64,000 nucleotides of DNA from Thalassotalea_B piscium_A (GCA_049347715.1 CP186339.1:2108001-2172000); one strand, 5' to 3'; counted from the stretch's first letter, positions 7,639 through 17,233 are shown. Program-made: numbers and translations. Notes: generated by a model not told the origin, from the letters alone.

Positions 7639-8821
7639 TGTGCGTTTCGGCTCTTAAAAAGTCCAATTTAGCTACATATTGCTTTTCAGTTGTTCTTGTT
7701 TTATTGAGTTTAATGGCTTTAGTTAACGCATCTTCCGCTTTGTCGCGTTCACCTAATTGATGATAGACTCTAGCTAAGCCATAATAAAATTCATGTACTC
7801 TTCTGTTGAGACGAATAGCATATTTAAAGTGTGTTTTCGCTTTTTCTAAATCCCCTTTATACAAAGCTTCATCTGCCATTAGTGCCTGATAAAATGGGTT
7901 TTTGACTCTTTCATTATGTATTTTATCTCTAATGCTTTTAGACTCATCAAAGAAACCTTTTTTCTCTTTTAAAATGGCATAGTTTTCTAACGTAGTTAAG
8001 TTGTCAGGTGACAATGTTAATGCATACTTATAGGCACTTTCAGATAAATCATAACGATTGTTAAGACGATACAAAATCCCTAAATTACTCCACGCTGAAG
8101 CATAAGAAGGATCTGTTAATGTGGCTTGTTTAAAATATGCATATGCTTTGGTATAAAGACCTTCCGTAATAGCATGAGCACCTTTATTAACATAAAACAT
8201 CGCTAATACTGTTTGTTTACTGATTCTTTTTTTAGGAAATGTTTTTTTAGCGATAAAAGGGTCAAAATCTATAACTAAAGAGAAATTCCAAACCGAGATA
8301 GTATTCACTAATGCGGACACGTGAACTGACAAATTAACATGACCGGTAATTAAATTGTATTTGCCATTTCTTATCCAAAATTCAGGCACATCAACGTCTT
8401 GGAAAACAATATTTAATCCAGCCTCCTTAGCTAATACATACGCCATAATCGTTAATGATAAACAATTTGCTGTTTTTGAATGATAAGTATCAATAGCTGT
8501 AAGGTTGGCATCACTTTCGTAGGATAAATATTCATCATCCTTAGAAAATAAATGATAAAGTAATTTTCTCGCTCGGTATTTGGGATCACTAACTGGTAGT
8601 AATTTTGTGGCTACCATTTCTTTCATTTCGTCATCAATGGCAAATACGTCTTCTTCACTTTCAACCGCAATTGTGGAGTAGTCAGTAAACAAGTCATCCG
8701 CATACAGGTGTTCTGCTACCATTAACGGTTTCGCTTGCTCTGTTTGCGATACCCTTGAAGAACATGCGGATAACAGTAATATTATAAGTATTAATTGACT
8801 GTATAAGTTAAATTTTCTCAT
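7628..8821 (-). CDS. TPR lipoprotein with transglutaminase-like N-terminal domain
   Basis: A 397-residue lipoprotein (signal with LLLSACSS, Cys at about 20). Residues 85-185 contain a transglutaminase/SirB1-like region with a candidate active Cys in KTANCLSLTIMA and a later His in TGHVNL. Residues 210-390 are tetratricopeptide repeats, for example AYFKQATLTDPSYASAWSNLGILY and AEDALTKAIKLN. This architecture suggests an envelope-associated scaffold or a protein-processing factor; the exact role is unknown. It is the first gene of a pair with the M28 peptidase. Confidence 0.8.
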   Translation of the reverse strand: MRKFNLYSQLILIILLLSACSSRVSQTEQAKPLMVAEHLYADDLFTDYSTIAVESEEDVFAIDDEMKEMVATKLLPVSDPKYRARKLLYHLFSKDDEYLSYESDANLTAIDTYHSKTANCLSLTIMAYVLAKEAGLNIVFQDVDVPEFWIRNGKYNLITGHVNLSVHVSALVNTISVWNFSLVIDFDPFIAKKTFPKKRISKQTVLAMFYVNKGAHAITEGLYTKAYAYFKQATLTDPSYASAWSNLGILYRLNNRYDLSESAYKYALTLSPDNLTTLENYAILKEKKGFFDESKSIRDKIHNERVKNPFYQALMADEALYKGDLEKAKTHFKYAIRLNRRVHEFYYGLARVYHQLGERDKAEDALTKAIKLNKTRTTEKQYVAKLDFLRAETHIED

Positions 8822-8907
8822 GTTATTAGCTATCTCAACTTATGCTTATATATTTTAAGCTTATACTAAAGTCGTCTTATTAGCATAATAACAAACTTAA
8901 TTAACGT

Positions 8908-10134
8908 TTATTTTCTAGCAACTAAATGTACTGTACTGGTCGATCGTTCTAAAAAGGCCCCTTCACAATAAGCAAAATAATATAACCATAAACGTTTAAA
9001 TTCATCATCGTAACCAAACTTAATTAACTCAGGCCAAGCGTAGATGAAGTTTTGACGCCAATCGGATAAAGTTTTCGCGTAATCTAGACCAATATCATCT
9101 AAGGTTTCAACCACCAATTGACTATGCTTGGTGATATGATCACAAAGTACATTTACAGAAGGTAAAAAACCACCTGGGAATATATAGCGTTGAATAAAAT
9201 CTACATTGTTTTTGTAATAGTCGAATCGCTGGTCAGCAATGGTAATCGATTGAATAAGCAATTTACCGCCCTTTCTTAAACGATCATTACATTGTTTAAA
9301 AAAGCTAGGTAGAAATTCATAGCCTACAGCTTCAATCATTTCAATTGATACCACTTTATCAAAAGTACCGGTTAAATCACGGTAGTCTTTTTTAAGTAAA
9401 GTAATTTGCTCTGTTAAACCATGTTTTTTGATACGTGCTTGAGCATAATCAAATTGCTCATCAGAAATCGTTGTTGTGGTGACTTTACACCCGTAATGCT
9501 CTGCTGCATAAATAGCTAATCCCCCCCAGCCGGTTCCAATTTCTAATAAATGGTCATTTTCATTCAATGATAAACGCTGGCAAATGGTTTCTAACTTGTG
9601 TTGTTGAGCTTCTGTTAATGTAGCTGATTCATGGGGGTAAATTGCTGATGAATACATCATTTCTGGATCTAAAAAACGCGTGTATAATTCATTCCCTAAG
9701 TCGTAATGAGCTAAAATATTACGTTTTGATCCCGATTGTGTATTTCTATTTTGCCAATGGCTAACCATGTTTTTAATCTTATTCAACCATGATTTATTCG
9801 CTTCTAGCGAATCTGTTTGTTGTTGAGCTTTAGCAAAAATTCTAATTACATTGGTTAGATTGGGACTACTCCACTTACCTGCAATAAATGCTTCTGCTAC
9901 ACCAATACTGCCACCTTTGACAAAGTCTTGATATACACTGATATCATGAATTTGAATTTTACCTTTGACTGAATCATTAAATGTCTGTTTAGGAAAAATT
10001 GCATGATGGGAACCTTCCACAACTTCTAAAGTACCGTAGGTTAGTCTCTCAAATACTGAGTGCACCAATGAACGATAGCGTTTATCGATCCATTTAGCTG
10101 AGGATAATCCGCTTACACCTTCAATTTGTTCCAT
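8908..10134 (-). CDS. cfa: Cyclopropane-fatty-acyl-phospholipid synthase family methyltransferase
   Basis: A 408-residue SAM-dependent enzyme acting on unsaturated acyl chains of membrane phospholipids. Seen: the SAM-binding LEIGTGWGGLAIYAAEHYG (about 200), EMMYSSAIY before it, VSIEMIEAVG, and FIQRYIFPGGFLPS, all hallmarks of the CFA synthase family; the N-terminal lipid-binding domain is present (about 1-130). It is the last gene of the sigma/anti-sigma operon, after DUF1365 and an FAD oxidoreductase. In Rhodobacter a cfa-like gene belongs to the singlet-oxygen sigma regulon and related enzymes methylate fatty acids on the way to furan fatty acids, so the product here may be a cyclopropane or another methylated lipid. 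That last point is inference. Confidence 0.92.
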   Translation of the reverse strand: MEQIEGVSGLSSAKWIDKRYRSLVHSVFERLTYGTLEVVEGSHHAIFPKQTFNDSVKGKIQIHDISVYQDFVKGGSIGVAEAFIAGKWSSPNLTNVIRIFAKAQQQTDSLEANKSWLNKIKNMVSHWQNRNTQSGSKRNILAHYDLGNELYTRFLDPEMMYSSAIYPHESATLTEAQQHKLETICQRLSLNENDHLLEIGTGWGGLAIYAAEHYGCKVTTTTISDEQFDYAQARIKKHGLTEQITLLKKDYRDLTGTFDKVVSIEMIEAVGYEFLPSFFKQCNDRLRKGGKLLIQSITIADQRFDYYKNNVDFIQRYIFPGGFLPSVNVLCDHITKHSQLVVETLDDIGLDYAKTLSDWRQNFIYAWPELIKFGYDDEFKRLWLYYFAYCEGAFLERSTSTVHLVARK

Positions 10135-10164
10135 TGGTAACTCCTGAGATTTAAATATTGTTAG

Positions 10165-10941
10165 TTAACTTTTACTTTGGTATCCGATAAAAGGAATACG
10201 TTTAATCAATAATCTTAACGCTTGCCAATAAATACCAACAACAACCTTGATAGTCATTACCGGTAATTGACACCAAATACGCCATAAATTTCTGTTAGTC
10301 AGCGCTTTTTTATCCATCGATAATGTTGCATCAAATATTTTTTCAATATCACCATTATTTTGGTTAATTTTTTTATTTTCTATTTTTACTAATAACTTAT
10401 TGCCCGAAGATGACGGTGGTTTAATGTGCCAGTGATACGTCATATCAAGATCCATAAAAGGTGAAACTTGAAAGGTTTTTTTTGTCATTAAATCACCGGA
10501 GTTATTAAGTAAATCCACTAAATAGTAATGTCTTTCATTCCATGGCGTATTACTCACTTCGGCTAACATCTGAGTACAATTATCATTTTGGTCATAACAA
10601 AAATAAAAATTGGCTGGGCTAAAGTAAATCCCAAAACACCTAACCTGAACCAACATAATAATTTTGCTGACATCAGTATGGCCATTTAGCGTATGTACTT
10701 TATTCCTAATACGGGTAGGCAAACCATAAGGTTCATTTTTTAAATAATCTTTTTCAACAAAACGTAGAGGATGAAACCAAGAGAGTCCAAGTACCCCTTT
10801 ATTTATATTACCCTGTTCAATTTCAGAAACATCAAAGGCGAGCATATATAAACGTAAATCAAAGCTGTGCTTTTTCGGCGAAAAGCGACGATGATTAATG
10901 TTACCTAAATATATGCTACTGTTTGTAAATGATTTAGACAT
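10165..10941 (-). CDS. DUF1365 family protein
   Basis: The preferred start is ATG at 10941 (MSKSFTNSSIYLGNINHRRF), giving 258 residues; an upstream in-frame start would extend it into the preceding FAD gene. The chosen ATG begins one base after that gene's stop codon, as expected in a tight operon. Family signs: YLGNINHRRFSPKKHSFDLR at the N terminus, the central NPxxFYFCYD-like segment (SPANFYFCYD), EVSNTPWNERHYY, and KTFQVSPFMDLDMTYHW. A C-terminal helix (VVVGIYWQALRLLIK) may touch the membrane. DUF1365 proteins almost always sit between an FAD oxidoreductase and a CFA-type enzyme and are thought to act on fatty acids; biochemical function is unclear. Confidence 0.85.
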   Translation of the reverse strand: MSKSFTNSSIYLGNINHRRFSPKKHSFDLRLYMLAFDVSEIEQGNINKGVLGLSWFHPLRFVEKDYLKNEPYGLPTRIRNKVHTLNGHTDVSKIIMLVQVRCFGIYFSPANFYFCYDQNDNCTQMLAEVSNTPWNERHYYLVDLLNNSGDLMTKKTFQVSPFMDLDMTYHWHIKPPSSSGNKLLVKIENKKINQNNGDIEKIFDATLSMDKKALTNRNLWRIWCQLPVMTIKVVVGIYWQALRLLIKRIPFIGYQSKS

Positions 10942-10942
10942 T

Positions 10943-12214
10943 TTAAACGGGCTTATACTGGTCAAGAAAACAATCAAAGCGTTGTGCTACTTCTACAGCA
11001 CTTCTAATGCCATCTTCATGAAACCCACTATGCCAATAAGCACCAGCAAAATGGGTGTTACGCTTGCCACAGATAATTTCTCGTTGTTTTTGGGCATTGA
11101 TTGAGCCCGAAGTAAACACTGGGTGATGATAGGTAAATTCTTTGAGTATTTTCTGGGGATCTATCGCTTCTTTCTGATTCAAAGTGACACAAAAGGTATG
11201 TTTACTGTTTAACCCTTGTAAAATATTCATGTTGTAGGTGACACTCGCGGCTTTTGATCTGTCACTACTTAGTTGATAATTCCAGCTTGCCCAAGCTTTA
11301 TTTCTCTTAGGTAAGAGTTTGGTATCCGTATGTAAAACGACAGAGTTTTCACTGTATGGCATAGCGGATAAAATAGTTGTTTCATCATCAGACGCATCCT
11401 TTAGTAGGGCTAAAGCTTGATCTGAATGACATGCGATAACCACTTCATCAAAGGTTTCACTCGGGGCTTCATTAAAATGAATCTGTACCTTTCCATTTTC
11501 TCTGGTTAGCCCACTAATATTGCTATTGAGTTGTATGGCGTCTTTAAATGGTCGACACAAGGGAGATAAATAACTACGTGAACCCTGAGGGATAACATAC
11601 CATTGCGGGCGATCAGCAATATTTAATAAACCATGGTGATGAAAAAATTGCACAAAAAACTTAAACTCAAATGCTTCCATTTGGACTAACGAGCTTGACC
11701 ATATTGCAGCCCCCATAGGTAAAATATAATGTTCAGCAAAAAATGGGCTAAAGCCTTGCTTATTCAGAAAGTCACCTAAGGTCATGCCGCTTTGAAAGTT
11801 CTGCTGTTCAAATATTGTTTTACAAAGCTTGTTAAATCTTAATATCTCTTTGACTAATGTCCAAAACTTTGGTCTAAAAAGATTACGCCGCTGAGCAAAT
11901 AATGTATTGAGGTTATGACCATTATACTCTAAGCCTGTTTGACAATTATGCACGGAAAAGCTCATTTCAGTGGCTTGTTTACCTATTCCGATTTCAGCGA
12001 GCAAAGCTAAAAAGTTAGGATAGGTTTTATCATTGAAAACGATAAAACCGGTATCTATTGCATGTTTTTCACCCTCTTTTTCAATATCAACAGTTGCCGT
12101 ATGTCCACCTACCTGCGAATTTTTTTCAAATACAGTCACTTGATGTTTTTTTGATAACAAATAAGCTGCGGATAAACCAGAAATCCCCGACCCAATAATT
12201 GCAATATGTTTCAT
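10943..12214 (-). CDS. FAD/NAD(P)-dependent amine-oxidase-like oxidoreductase
   Basis: A 423-residue flavoprotein. The N-terminal dinucleotide-binding fold is IAIIGSGISGLSAAYLLSKK followed by an acidic strand end (VFEKN) and VGGHTATV; the C-terminal FAD contact is FAGAYWHSGFHEDGIRSA. This is the amine-oxidase/phytoene-desaturase-like family that accompanies DUF1365 and CFA genes. It probably oxidises or desaturates a lipid in the same pathway, in the cytoplasm or at the inner membrane. Its ATG overlaps the stop of the upstream SDR gene (ATGA, 12211-12214). Confidence 0.87.
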   Translation of the reverse strand: MKHIAIIGSGISGLSAAYLLSKKHQVTVFEKNSQVGGHTATVDIEKEGEKHAIDTGFIVFNDKTYPNFLALLAEIGIGKQATEMSFSVHNCQTGLEYNGHNLNTLFAQRRNLFRPKFWTLVKEILRFNKLCKTIFEQQNFQSGMTLGDFLNKQGFSPFFAEHYILPMGAAIWSSSLVQMEAFEFKFFVQFFHHHGLLNIADRPQWYVIPQGSRSYLSPLCRPFKDAIQLNSNISGLTRENGKVQIHFNEAPSETFDEVVIACHSDQALALLKDASDDETTILSAMPYSENSVVLHTDTKLLPKRNKAWASWNYQLSSDRSKAASVTYNMNILQGLNSKHTFCVTLNQKEAIDPQKILKEFTYHHPVFTSGSINAQKQREIICGKRNTHFAGAYWHSGFHEDGIRSAVEVAQRFDCFLDQYKPV

Positions 12215-12936
12215 ATAGTAGGTTTCCTAGTGATAATAGCTTGCCAAATTGATGAAGGAAGTAAGGCGAATAATTTTAATAATAAAGTTAATCGTTTGGG
12301 GAAATGTAAATACTTTTTACGTGCTTCTATTCCATCAATCATTCTGCTGGCTGCCTCGTCACTGGTAATTAAAAATGGCATTTCAAACGTATTCTTATCC
12401 GTTAATGGTGTTTGAACAAACCCTGGGTGAACTAAAGTAACGGCTATATTTTCTTTCATTAAATCTAAACGCAAACTATTAGCTAAATAATCAACACCCG
12501 CTTTAGATGCACCGTATGCTTCACTTTTAGGGAAAGGTAATATAGTGGCGCTTGAACTAACAAAAACAACTTGTCCACCATGTTTAACTTTAGGTAGTAA
12601 ATACTTTAACAGCCAAGATAAAGAGATAAGATTAGTGGTAATAACATCACTAAAGAGTTCGGCATCAAAGCTAGTTGCATTGTCGATGTAACGACAATTA
12701 CCTGCATTTAGAATTAAAATATCAATCGGACCTACATCTTTTGTTTTCTCCATTACCTCTTCAGGTAAAGTGACATCAAACTGACATGTTTTATATGCTC
12801 GATCACCCATTTCAGTTAACTTAGTTGTATTTCTACCACAAGCGATGACCTTATGACCTTGCTTGGCATACTGCTCAAATAAGGCATAGCCAATACCTGA
12901 TGTAGCACCGGTAATACATATAGTTTTACTTGGCAT
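12211..12936 (-). CDS. Short-chain dehydrogenase/reductase (SDR)
   Basis: A 241-residue classical SDR: cofactor motif TGATSGIGYALFEQY at the N terminus, LNAGN, the catalytic Ser in VSSSATILPF and YGASK (Tyr-x-x-x-Lys) at about 150. It would reduce or oxidise a carbonyl/alcohol with NAD(P)H. The start codon shares a base with the stop of the SnoaL-like gene (TAATG at 12936) and its TGA overlaps the next ATG, so it is translationally coupled on both sides. Confidence 0.88.
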   Translation of the reverse strand: MPSKTICITGATSGIGYALFEQYAKQGHKVIACGRNTTKLTEMGDRAYKTCQFDVTLPEEVMEKTKDVGPIDILILNAGNCRYIDNATSFDAELFSDVITTNLISLSWLLKYLLPKVKHGGQVVFVSSSATILPFPKSEAYGASKAGVDYLANSLRLDLMKENIAVTLVHPGFVQTPLTDKNTFEMPFLITSDEAASRMIDGIEARKKYLHFPKRLTLLLKLFALLPSSIWQAIITRKPTI

Positions 12937-13412
12937 TAGTGACTCGCTCTTTTTTTAAGCCACTGGATTACTGAACCAATTGCAGGTATTTGTTCATAGA
13001 GCATAGCGCCTAAATCTAGATAGTCTCTGTGATAAATAACTTTGTCATCGATACCTTTGATATGAGAATTCCCCTGCACACTCACAGTTTTCCCTTTATT
13101 TAACTTAGGGTGGATATAAGACATTTTCCAATAAATAGCCGCTTGATCATTTTCTAAAATAATCTCTTCAATCACAAAATCACAGGCTATCAAGTTGTCA
13201 TATAAATTTTTAAAATAATGATGTAACTCATCTAAACCTTTTACCTTATGGATAGGATCGATAAAAATAACATCAGGATGATAAAGTTTCGCGAGCAAAT
13301 CTAAGTTGTTAGTTGAAAGTTTATGATAAACATTCAAAAAATTTTCAAGCCATAATGGCGATTCAGAGGTTAAAAGTGAATTTACATTATTGTTTTGCAT
13401 TTTTAATCCCAT
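12936..13412 (-). CDS. SnoaL-like / NTF2-fold protein
   Basis: A protein of up to 158 residues with the NTF2-like small alpha+beta barrel pattern: LENFLNVYHKLSTNNLDLLAKLYHPDVIFIDP at the N terminus and VIYHRDYLDLGAMLYE near the end. Such proteins bind small hydrophobic ligands or act as isomerases or hydratases. A second ATG at 13400 is preceded by GGGATTAAAA and may be the real start (154 residues). It sits between the photolyase and SDR genes in the stress operon; a conserved member of these clusters with no assigned reaction. Confidence 0.8.
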   Translation of the reverse strand: MGLKMQNNNVNSLLTSESPLWLENFLNVYHKLSTNNLDLLAKLYHPDVIFIDPIHKVKGLDELHHYFKNLYDNLIACDFVIEEIILENDQAAIYWKMSYIHPKLNKGKTVSVQGNSHIKGIDDKVIYHRDYLDLGAMLYEQIPAIGSVIQWLKKRASH

Positions 13413-13424
13413 GATGAGTAGACG

Positions 13425-14798
13425 TTATTTATAAAAAGCTAATGCTTTTATTCGTGCTTCTTTATGCTCAACAATTGCTGGCCAATAAAGCTTCAATTTA
13501 TTTTTTTCAATAAATTGATGAGGAAAATGTATCTCTTTACCGGTAATAGATTTTAACTCTGGTAGGTATTTACGAATGAACTTGCCATCTGGATCAAATC
13601 GTTCACTTTGTCTAATTGGATTAAATATTCTAAAGTAAGGTTGAGCATCACATCCTGTGCTTGCAGCCCATTGCCAGCCACCATTATTAGACGCTAAATC
13701 ACCATCAATAAGATGTTGCATAAAATACTTTTCACCTAAACGCCAATCAATCAGTAAATGTTTGGTTAAGAAACTCGCAACAACCATTCTTAAGCGATTA
13801 TGCATCCAGCCTGTTTGATTTAGTTGTCGCATGGCGGCATCTACTAATGGGTAGCCTGTTCGCCCTTCACACCAAGCTTTGAAAAGTATTTCATTGTTAT
13901 GCCATTGAGTTGCTTGATATTTTTCTTTAAAACAGTAATGTTTAGATAATTTAGGTTCATGAAACATTAAATGACGATAAAATTCACGCCAAATAATCTC
14001 ATTCAACCACGTAAATTCTTTGCTATCACTAGCAACTAACAAGTCAGGATAACGATTAAGTAAAGCAAAAAGAACATAACGAGGACTAATTACACCATTG
14101 GCAAGATAAGGAGAGATGCCTGATGTCCCTTTCACTGAAGGAATATCTCTATTATCCGCATAGACTTTTAATTTATCGCGAAAAAAATAAGGTAAGGTTT
14201 TTGCTTCATATTCAGCGGCTAATGGCCATGCACTCGATAAACTCTTAGACTCTTCTTCCCTATCGTCATCATCAAGCTTTTGATAATCAAGTTTACCTAA
14301 GTATTCAAAACCATGGTGACGAACATAATTTAACCATGCTTTTTTAAAGGGCGTGTATACTTTAAACATGAGTCCTGCTTGATTAAGTAATTTACCCTTT
14401 GGCACAATTACGTCTGCCTCAAATAAAGTTAGAGGTATGCCCTGTTCCAGGCATAAGCGATCCCGTTGTTGTTCATTAAATTCAAGTTCACTGTTGGCGA
14501 TAACGTGATCAATATTATGCGTTTGACAGTAAGATTTTAAATAAACTATTTCTTCAGTAAAGTCTTCTACTGTGACTATTTCCAACTCGATATTTAACAA
14601 TAACAACTCTTTCACTAACGCATTAGCATGACGTTTAATAAAATCAATTTTAATCGCCGACCAATGGTGCAATTGCCATTGTTTTTCAGTAATAAAAAAC
14701 AAGGCTTTACCTGGTGATGAAGTGTTACTGTTTTTAAGAAAATAATGTAAAGCGGGGTTATCATGAATTCTTAGATCGTTACGAAACCAAAGTATCAA
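13425..14798 (-). CDS. phrB: Deoxyribodipyrimidine photolyase (cryptochrome/photolyase family)
   Basis: A 457-residue flavoprotein that uses blue light to split cyclobutane pyrimidine dimers. Seen: the N-terminal antenna domain start ILWFRNDLRIHDNPAL; the FAD-binding C-terminal domain with TGYPLVDAAMRQLNQTGWMH, NRLRMVVASFLTKHL, and GDLASNNGGWQWAASTG, which carry the conserved Trp and Asn residues of class I CPD photolyases. The length is normal. It follows DUF523/DUF1722 by 80 bp and is probably transcribed from the sigma operon, fitting light-dependent damage repair. Confidence 0.93.
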   Translation of the reverse strand: MILWFRNDLRIHDNPALHYFLKNSNTSSPGKALFFITEKQWQLHHWSAIKIDFIKRHANALVKELLLLNIELEIVTVEDFTEEIVYLKSYCQTHNIDHVIANSELEFNEQQRDRLCLEQGIPLTLFEADVIVPKGKLLNQAGLMFKVYTPFKKAWLNYVRHHGFEYLGKLDYQKLDDDDREEESKSLSSAWPLAAEYEAKTLPYFFRDKLKVYADNRDIPSVKGTSGISPYLANGVISPRYVLFALLNRYPDLLVASDSKEFTWLNEIIWREFYRHLMFHEPKLSKHYCFKEKYQATQWHNNEILFKAWCEGRTGYPLVDAAMRQLNQTGWMHNRLRMVVASFLTKHLLIDWRLGEKYFMQHLIDGDLASNNGGWQWAASTGCDAQPYFRIFNPIRQSERFDPDGKFIRKYLPELKSITGKEIHFPHQFIEKNKLKLYWPAIVEHKEARIKALAFYK

Positions 14799-14878
14799 AA
14801 GTTATCCTTAAGTTGCTAAAAGCATAATAATTATCAGCGTGTTTATAGGGTGGTATAAATGAATAATAATGCTAGCAG

Positions 14879-15838
14879 CTAGTATGCATACCTAAGCTTT
14901 AACTGTTCAGGATAAGGAGATAAATAAGCCTGCTTAGTTAAATAATCTTTCGGGTACTGTAATAAGTAATGCTTGATTAAGGTTAATGGTGCTATTAATG
15001 GCACTAATCCTTCACGATAAGCATCAATTTGTTCACATAACTCTTGTCGTTCATTCGGTTGTAAATGTTTAGAAAAATACCCTTGGATATGTGCAAGAGT
15101 GTTGGCATGTTTTTTCCGGGTAGCCATTACTTTTAGTGCGGTCATTAATCCCAAAATATACTGGTTTGCCATTTGCTCAAGTGGTAAATCGTTATTGGCT
15201 AATAATTGCCCCAACTTTTTATAGGCAATTAAGTCATGGCTCATTACCGTATATTTATACTGACTATGGAAAGTCGTCAATTTATGTTTTGTTATCCCTG
15301 AAGCTTGTAAGTTTTGCCAGTGTTTATATGCATAGATACGAGCAACAAAGTTTTCACGAATAAGGGCATCATTTAAACGGCCATTTTCTTCACAAGGCAA
15401 TAATGGATTAGCTTCCATAATCTCTTTAGTAAAAGCTCCAATACCAGTAGAAGGTAGCGCATTACCTTCAGGACTATAAACTTTCACCCTTTCCATACCA
15501 CAACTTGGACTTTTAGCACAAAAGACATAACCGCTTAATTCATTTGTCAATTTAGCTATTTTTTTGCCATAAGCTATCAAAGCATCGGTAACATCACCAC
15601 TGCCATCAGGGCGAGAAACAGCAATCACATCATTATGTTTAATTTGACGGATAGTCGGTCTTGGGATTGGTAAACCAATAGCCACTTCAGGACAATATGA
15701 CTTGTATGTCACATGTTGTCCGAGTTCTTTGATACAAAATACAGAAGGCTTATTACTTGCATCAAAACGTACTTTTTCACCTATTAAACAGGCACTGATA
15801 CCAATAAGTAAGTCTTTTTTTTCAACTGAGTGAATCAT
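14879..15838 (-). CDS. DUF523 and DUF1722 fusion protein (YbgA-type)
   Basis: A 319-residue protein made of DUF523 (about 1-155; LIGISACLIGEKVRFDASNK, SPSCGMERVKVY with conserved Cys) and DUF1722 (about 185-300; HSQYKYTVMSHDLIAYKKLGQL, LMTALKVMATRKKHANTLAHIQGYFSK). The combination is common next to photolyase genes in Gammaproteobacteria. The Cys residues of DUF523 may bind a metal or cluster. Function is unknown. Only 26 bp separate it from the anti-sigma gene, so it is part of the sigma operon. Confidence 0.88.
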   Translation of the reverse strand: MIHSVEKKDLLIGISACLIGEKVRFDASNKPSVFCIKELGQHVTYKSYCPEVAIGLPIPRPTIRQIKHNDVIAVSRPDGSGDVTDALIAYGKKIAKLTNELSGYVFCAKSPSCGMERVKVYSPEGNALPSTGIGAFTKEIMEANPLLPCEENGRLNDALIRENFVARIYAYKHWQNLQASGITKHKLTTFHSQYKYTVMSHDLIAYKKLGQLLANNDLPLEQMANQYILGLMTALKVMATRKKHANTLAHIQGYFSKHLQPNERQELCEQIDAYREGLVPLIAPLTLIKHYLLQYPKDYLTKQAYLSPYPEQLKLRYAY

Positions 15839-15864
15839 CTAATTTCCTTAATCATTACTACCTA

Positions 15865-16548
15865 TTAGTAAATAAACGAACCGATAGGATTGAGTAATTT
15901 ATTAATTCCTTGGGTAAAATGTAAAGCATCATTAGCCACCGTATAACATAAGCATCCACCTTCCGAAACAGGGTGATGTTGGTGTGTTCCGTCAAGCATA
16001 ATAAAGTCTCCTTTTACATATTCTCCACTTTCGTCATGAAATGAACCATCAAGTAAAAGCGTTAATTCAAAGCCTTTATGTGTATGCTCAGGAACACCAC
16101 CACCTGGTTCAATATGTAATAAGGTTGTATGTATCTTCCCTTCATTAAGCTGCAAACGGGCGCGAGCAAGCTTACCTATCTGAGCCGTTTTACCCATTTC
16201 AATATTTCTGAGTGCGTTAGGTAAAGTATAGTGGGTATTTCTAAATACTACGGTTTTTTCAATGGGTAATTTTACATTATCCGTTTTGTCCGTTGCGGTT
16301 ATATTATTGATCATGTTTTCAAAGGCATTGAGATCTTCATCTGGTGATGATGCATCATCAACAATAAACCGATCTAAAAACACTTCTTCAAAACTATTTT
16401 CTGCTACTTGTTCAGTTAATTGTGAAATAGTTTGTTGGCACTTAGGGCACATATCGGCATGAATAGCGACACCTGCAGATAATGACGCGGGTAAATCACC
16501 ATTTACAAATGATTGAATTAACTCAAATTTAGGGTGATGTTTAATCAT
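15865..16548 (-). CDS. chrR: ChrR-type zinc anti-sigma factor
   Basis: A 227-residue protein with two parts. The N-terminal zinc anti-sigma domain has the H-x3-C-x2-C signature (HADMCPKC, about residue 28-35) that binds Zn and clamps the sigma factor. The C-terminal cupin (about 110-215; PEHTHKGFELTLLLDGSFHD, GTHQHHPVSEGGCLCYTV) would bind a second metal and sense singlet oxygen or organic peroxides, as in Rhodobacter ChrR. The start overlaps the sigma gene's end by eight bases (ATGATTAA), giving coupled synthesis of the pair. Confidence 0.92.
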   Translation of the reverse strand: MIKHHPKFELIQSFVNGDLPASLSAGVAIHADMCPKCQQTISQLTEQVAENSFEEVFLDRFIVDDASSPDEDLNAFENMINNITATDKTDNVKLPIEKTVVFRNTHYTLPNALRNIEMGKTAQIGKLARARLQLNEGKIHTTLLHIEPGGGVPEHTHKGFELTLLLDGSFHDESGEYVKGDFIMLDGTHQHHPVSEGGCLCYTVANDALHFTQGINKLLNPIGSFIY

Positions 16549-17170
16549 TACTTTCTCCTAATCTTACTTTGAGTTTCGCTAATGCTAAACGCAAACGAGA
16601 TTTAATCGTACCTAAGGGTAAATTAAGATGTGTGGCAAGCTGTTCTTGCGACATTTCCATGAAATAAAACCCTTTGACGATTTGTTGTTGTGCTTCTGGT
16701 AATGTTTCAATAACAGCTAGCAATTGTTTGTTTTCTAAATGATCATCAAAACTTTCATCATCGCTGACCATATTCTCAGCCAATGGCCAAATATCATCAC
16801 TTAAATTATCCTCTTTATTACCTTTAATCTTACGTAATAAATCGAAAGTAACATTTCTCATCACCGTATATACCCAGGTAGTAGCTGCGCCTTTCTGGGC
16901 ATCGAAAAGATGTGCTTTTCGCCAAACATTGGTCATAGTTTCTTGGACAACCTCACAAGCCTGTGCTTCATTAGGAAATCGACCACGGGCAATACGCTGA
17001 ATTTTAGGTGCAAAGAACTGAAACAATTGAGTAAATGCTTCTTTATCGCGAGTATTAGCTACATCATCAAGCCACTGACATAACTGAGGATGATTTATTT
17101 TATCTGTCATGTGAGTAGATTTAGCATTTGTCACATTGCTTAGCAAGTTTGTTTGCATCACTAACATCAT
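16541..17170 (-). CDS. ECF sigma factor (RpoE/ChrR class)
   Basis: A 209-residue group IV sigma factor. Region 2 is visible in DKEAFTQLFQFFAPKIQRIA and AATTWVYTVMRNVTFDLLRK, and region 4 in LPEAQQQIVKGFYFMEMSQE with LPLGTIKSRLRLALAKLK. It pairs with the ChrR-type anti-sigma factor encoded just downstream, so it should be released under photo-oxidative stress and direct RNA polymerase to TGATC...CGTATA promoters. Its own upstream region has one, indicating positive autoregulation. Several Met codons (17170, 17167, 17158, 17110) could start translation and none has a strong ribosome site; MTDKINHP at 17110 gives a length closer to relatives. Confidence 0.92.
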   Translation of the reverse strand: MMLVMQTNLLSNVTNAKSTHMTDKINHPQLCQWLDDVANTRDKEAFTQLFQFFAPKIQRIARGRFPNEAQACEVVQETMTNVWRKAHLFDAQKGAATTWVYTVMRNVTFDLLRKIKGNKEDNLSDDIWPLAENMVSDDESFDDHLENKQLLAVIETLPEAQQQIVKGFYFMEMSQEQLATHLNLPLGTIKSRLRLALAKLKVRLGESND

Positions 17171-17194
17171 AAGGTTGTTGAATTTATATCTAGT

Positions 17195-17221
17195 TATACG
17201 TAGATAAAACTATTGAGATCA
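17195..17221 (-). promoter_or_regulatory. ECF-type promoter of the sigma operon
   Basis: On the minus strand, TGATC (17221-17217) and CGTATA (17200-17195) are separated by 16 bases, ending 25 bases upstream of the first sigma ATG. The elements resemble those recalled for RpoE-ChrR (ECF11) sigma factors and recur three more times in this window. Confidence 0.75.
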
Positions 17222-17233
17222 CTTTTAATTTGT

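Noticed and set aside
8822..8907. Terminator after cfa
   Set aside because: Only direct repeats of ATAAGC and weak pairing are seen, so read-through into the TPR/M28 genes cannot be excluded.
10942..10977. Longer start of the DUF1365 gene
   Set aside because: The extra 12 residues overlap the preceding gene; the ATG at 10941 fits the family and the operon spacing.
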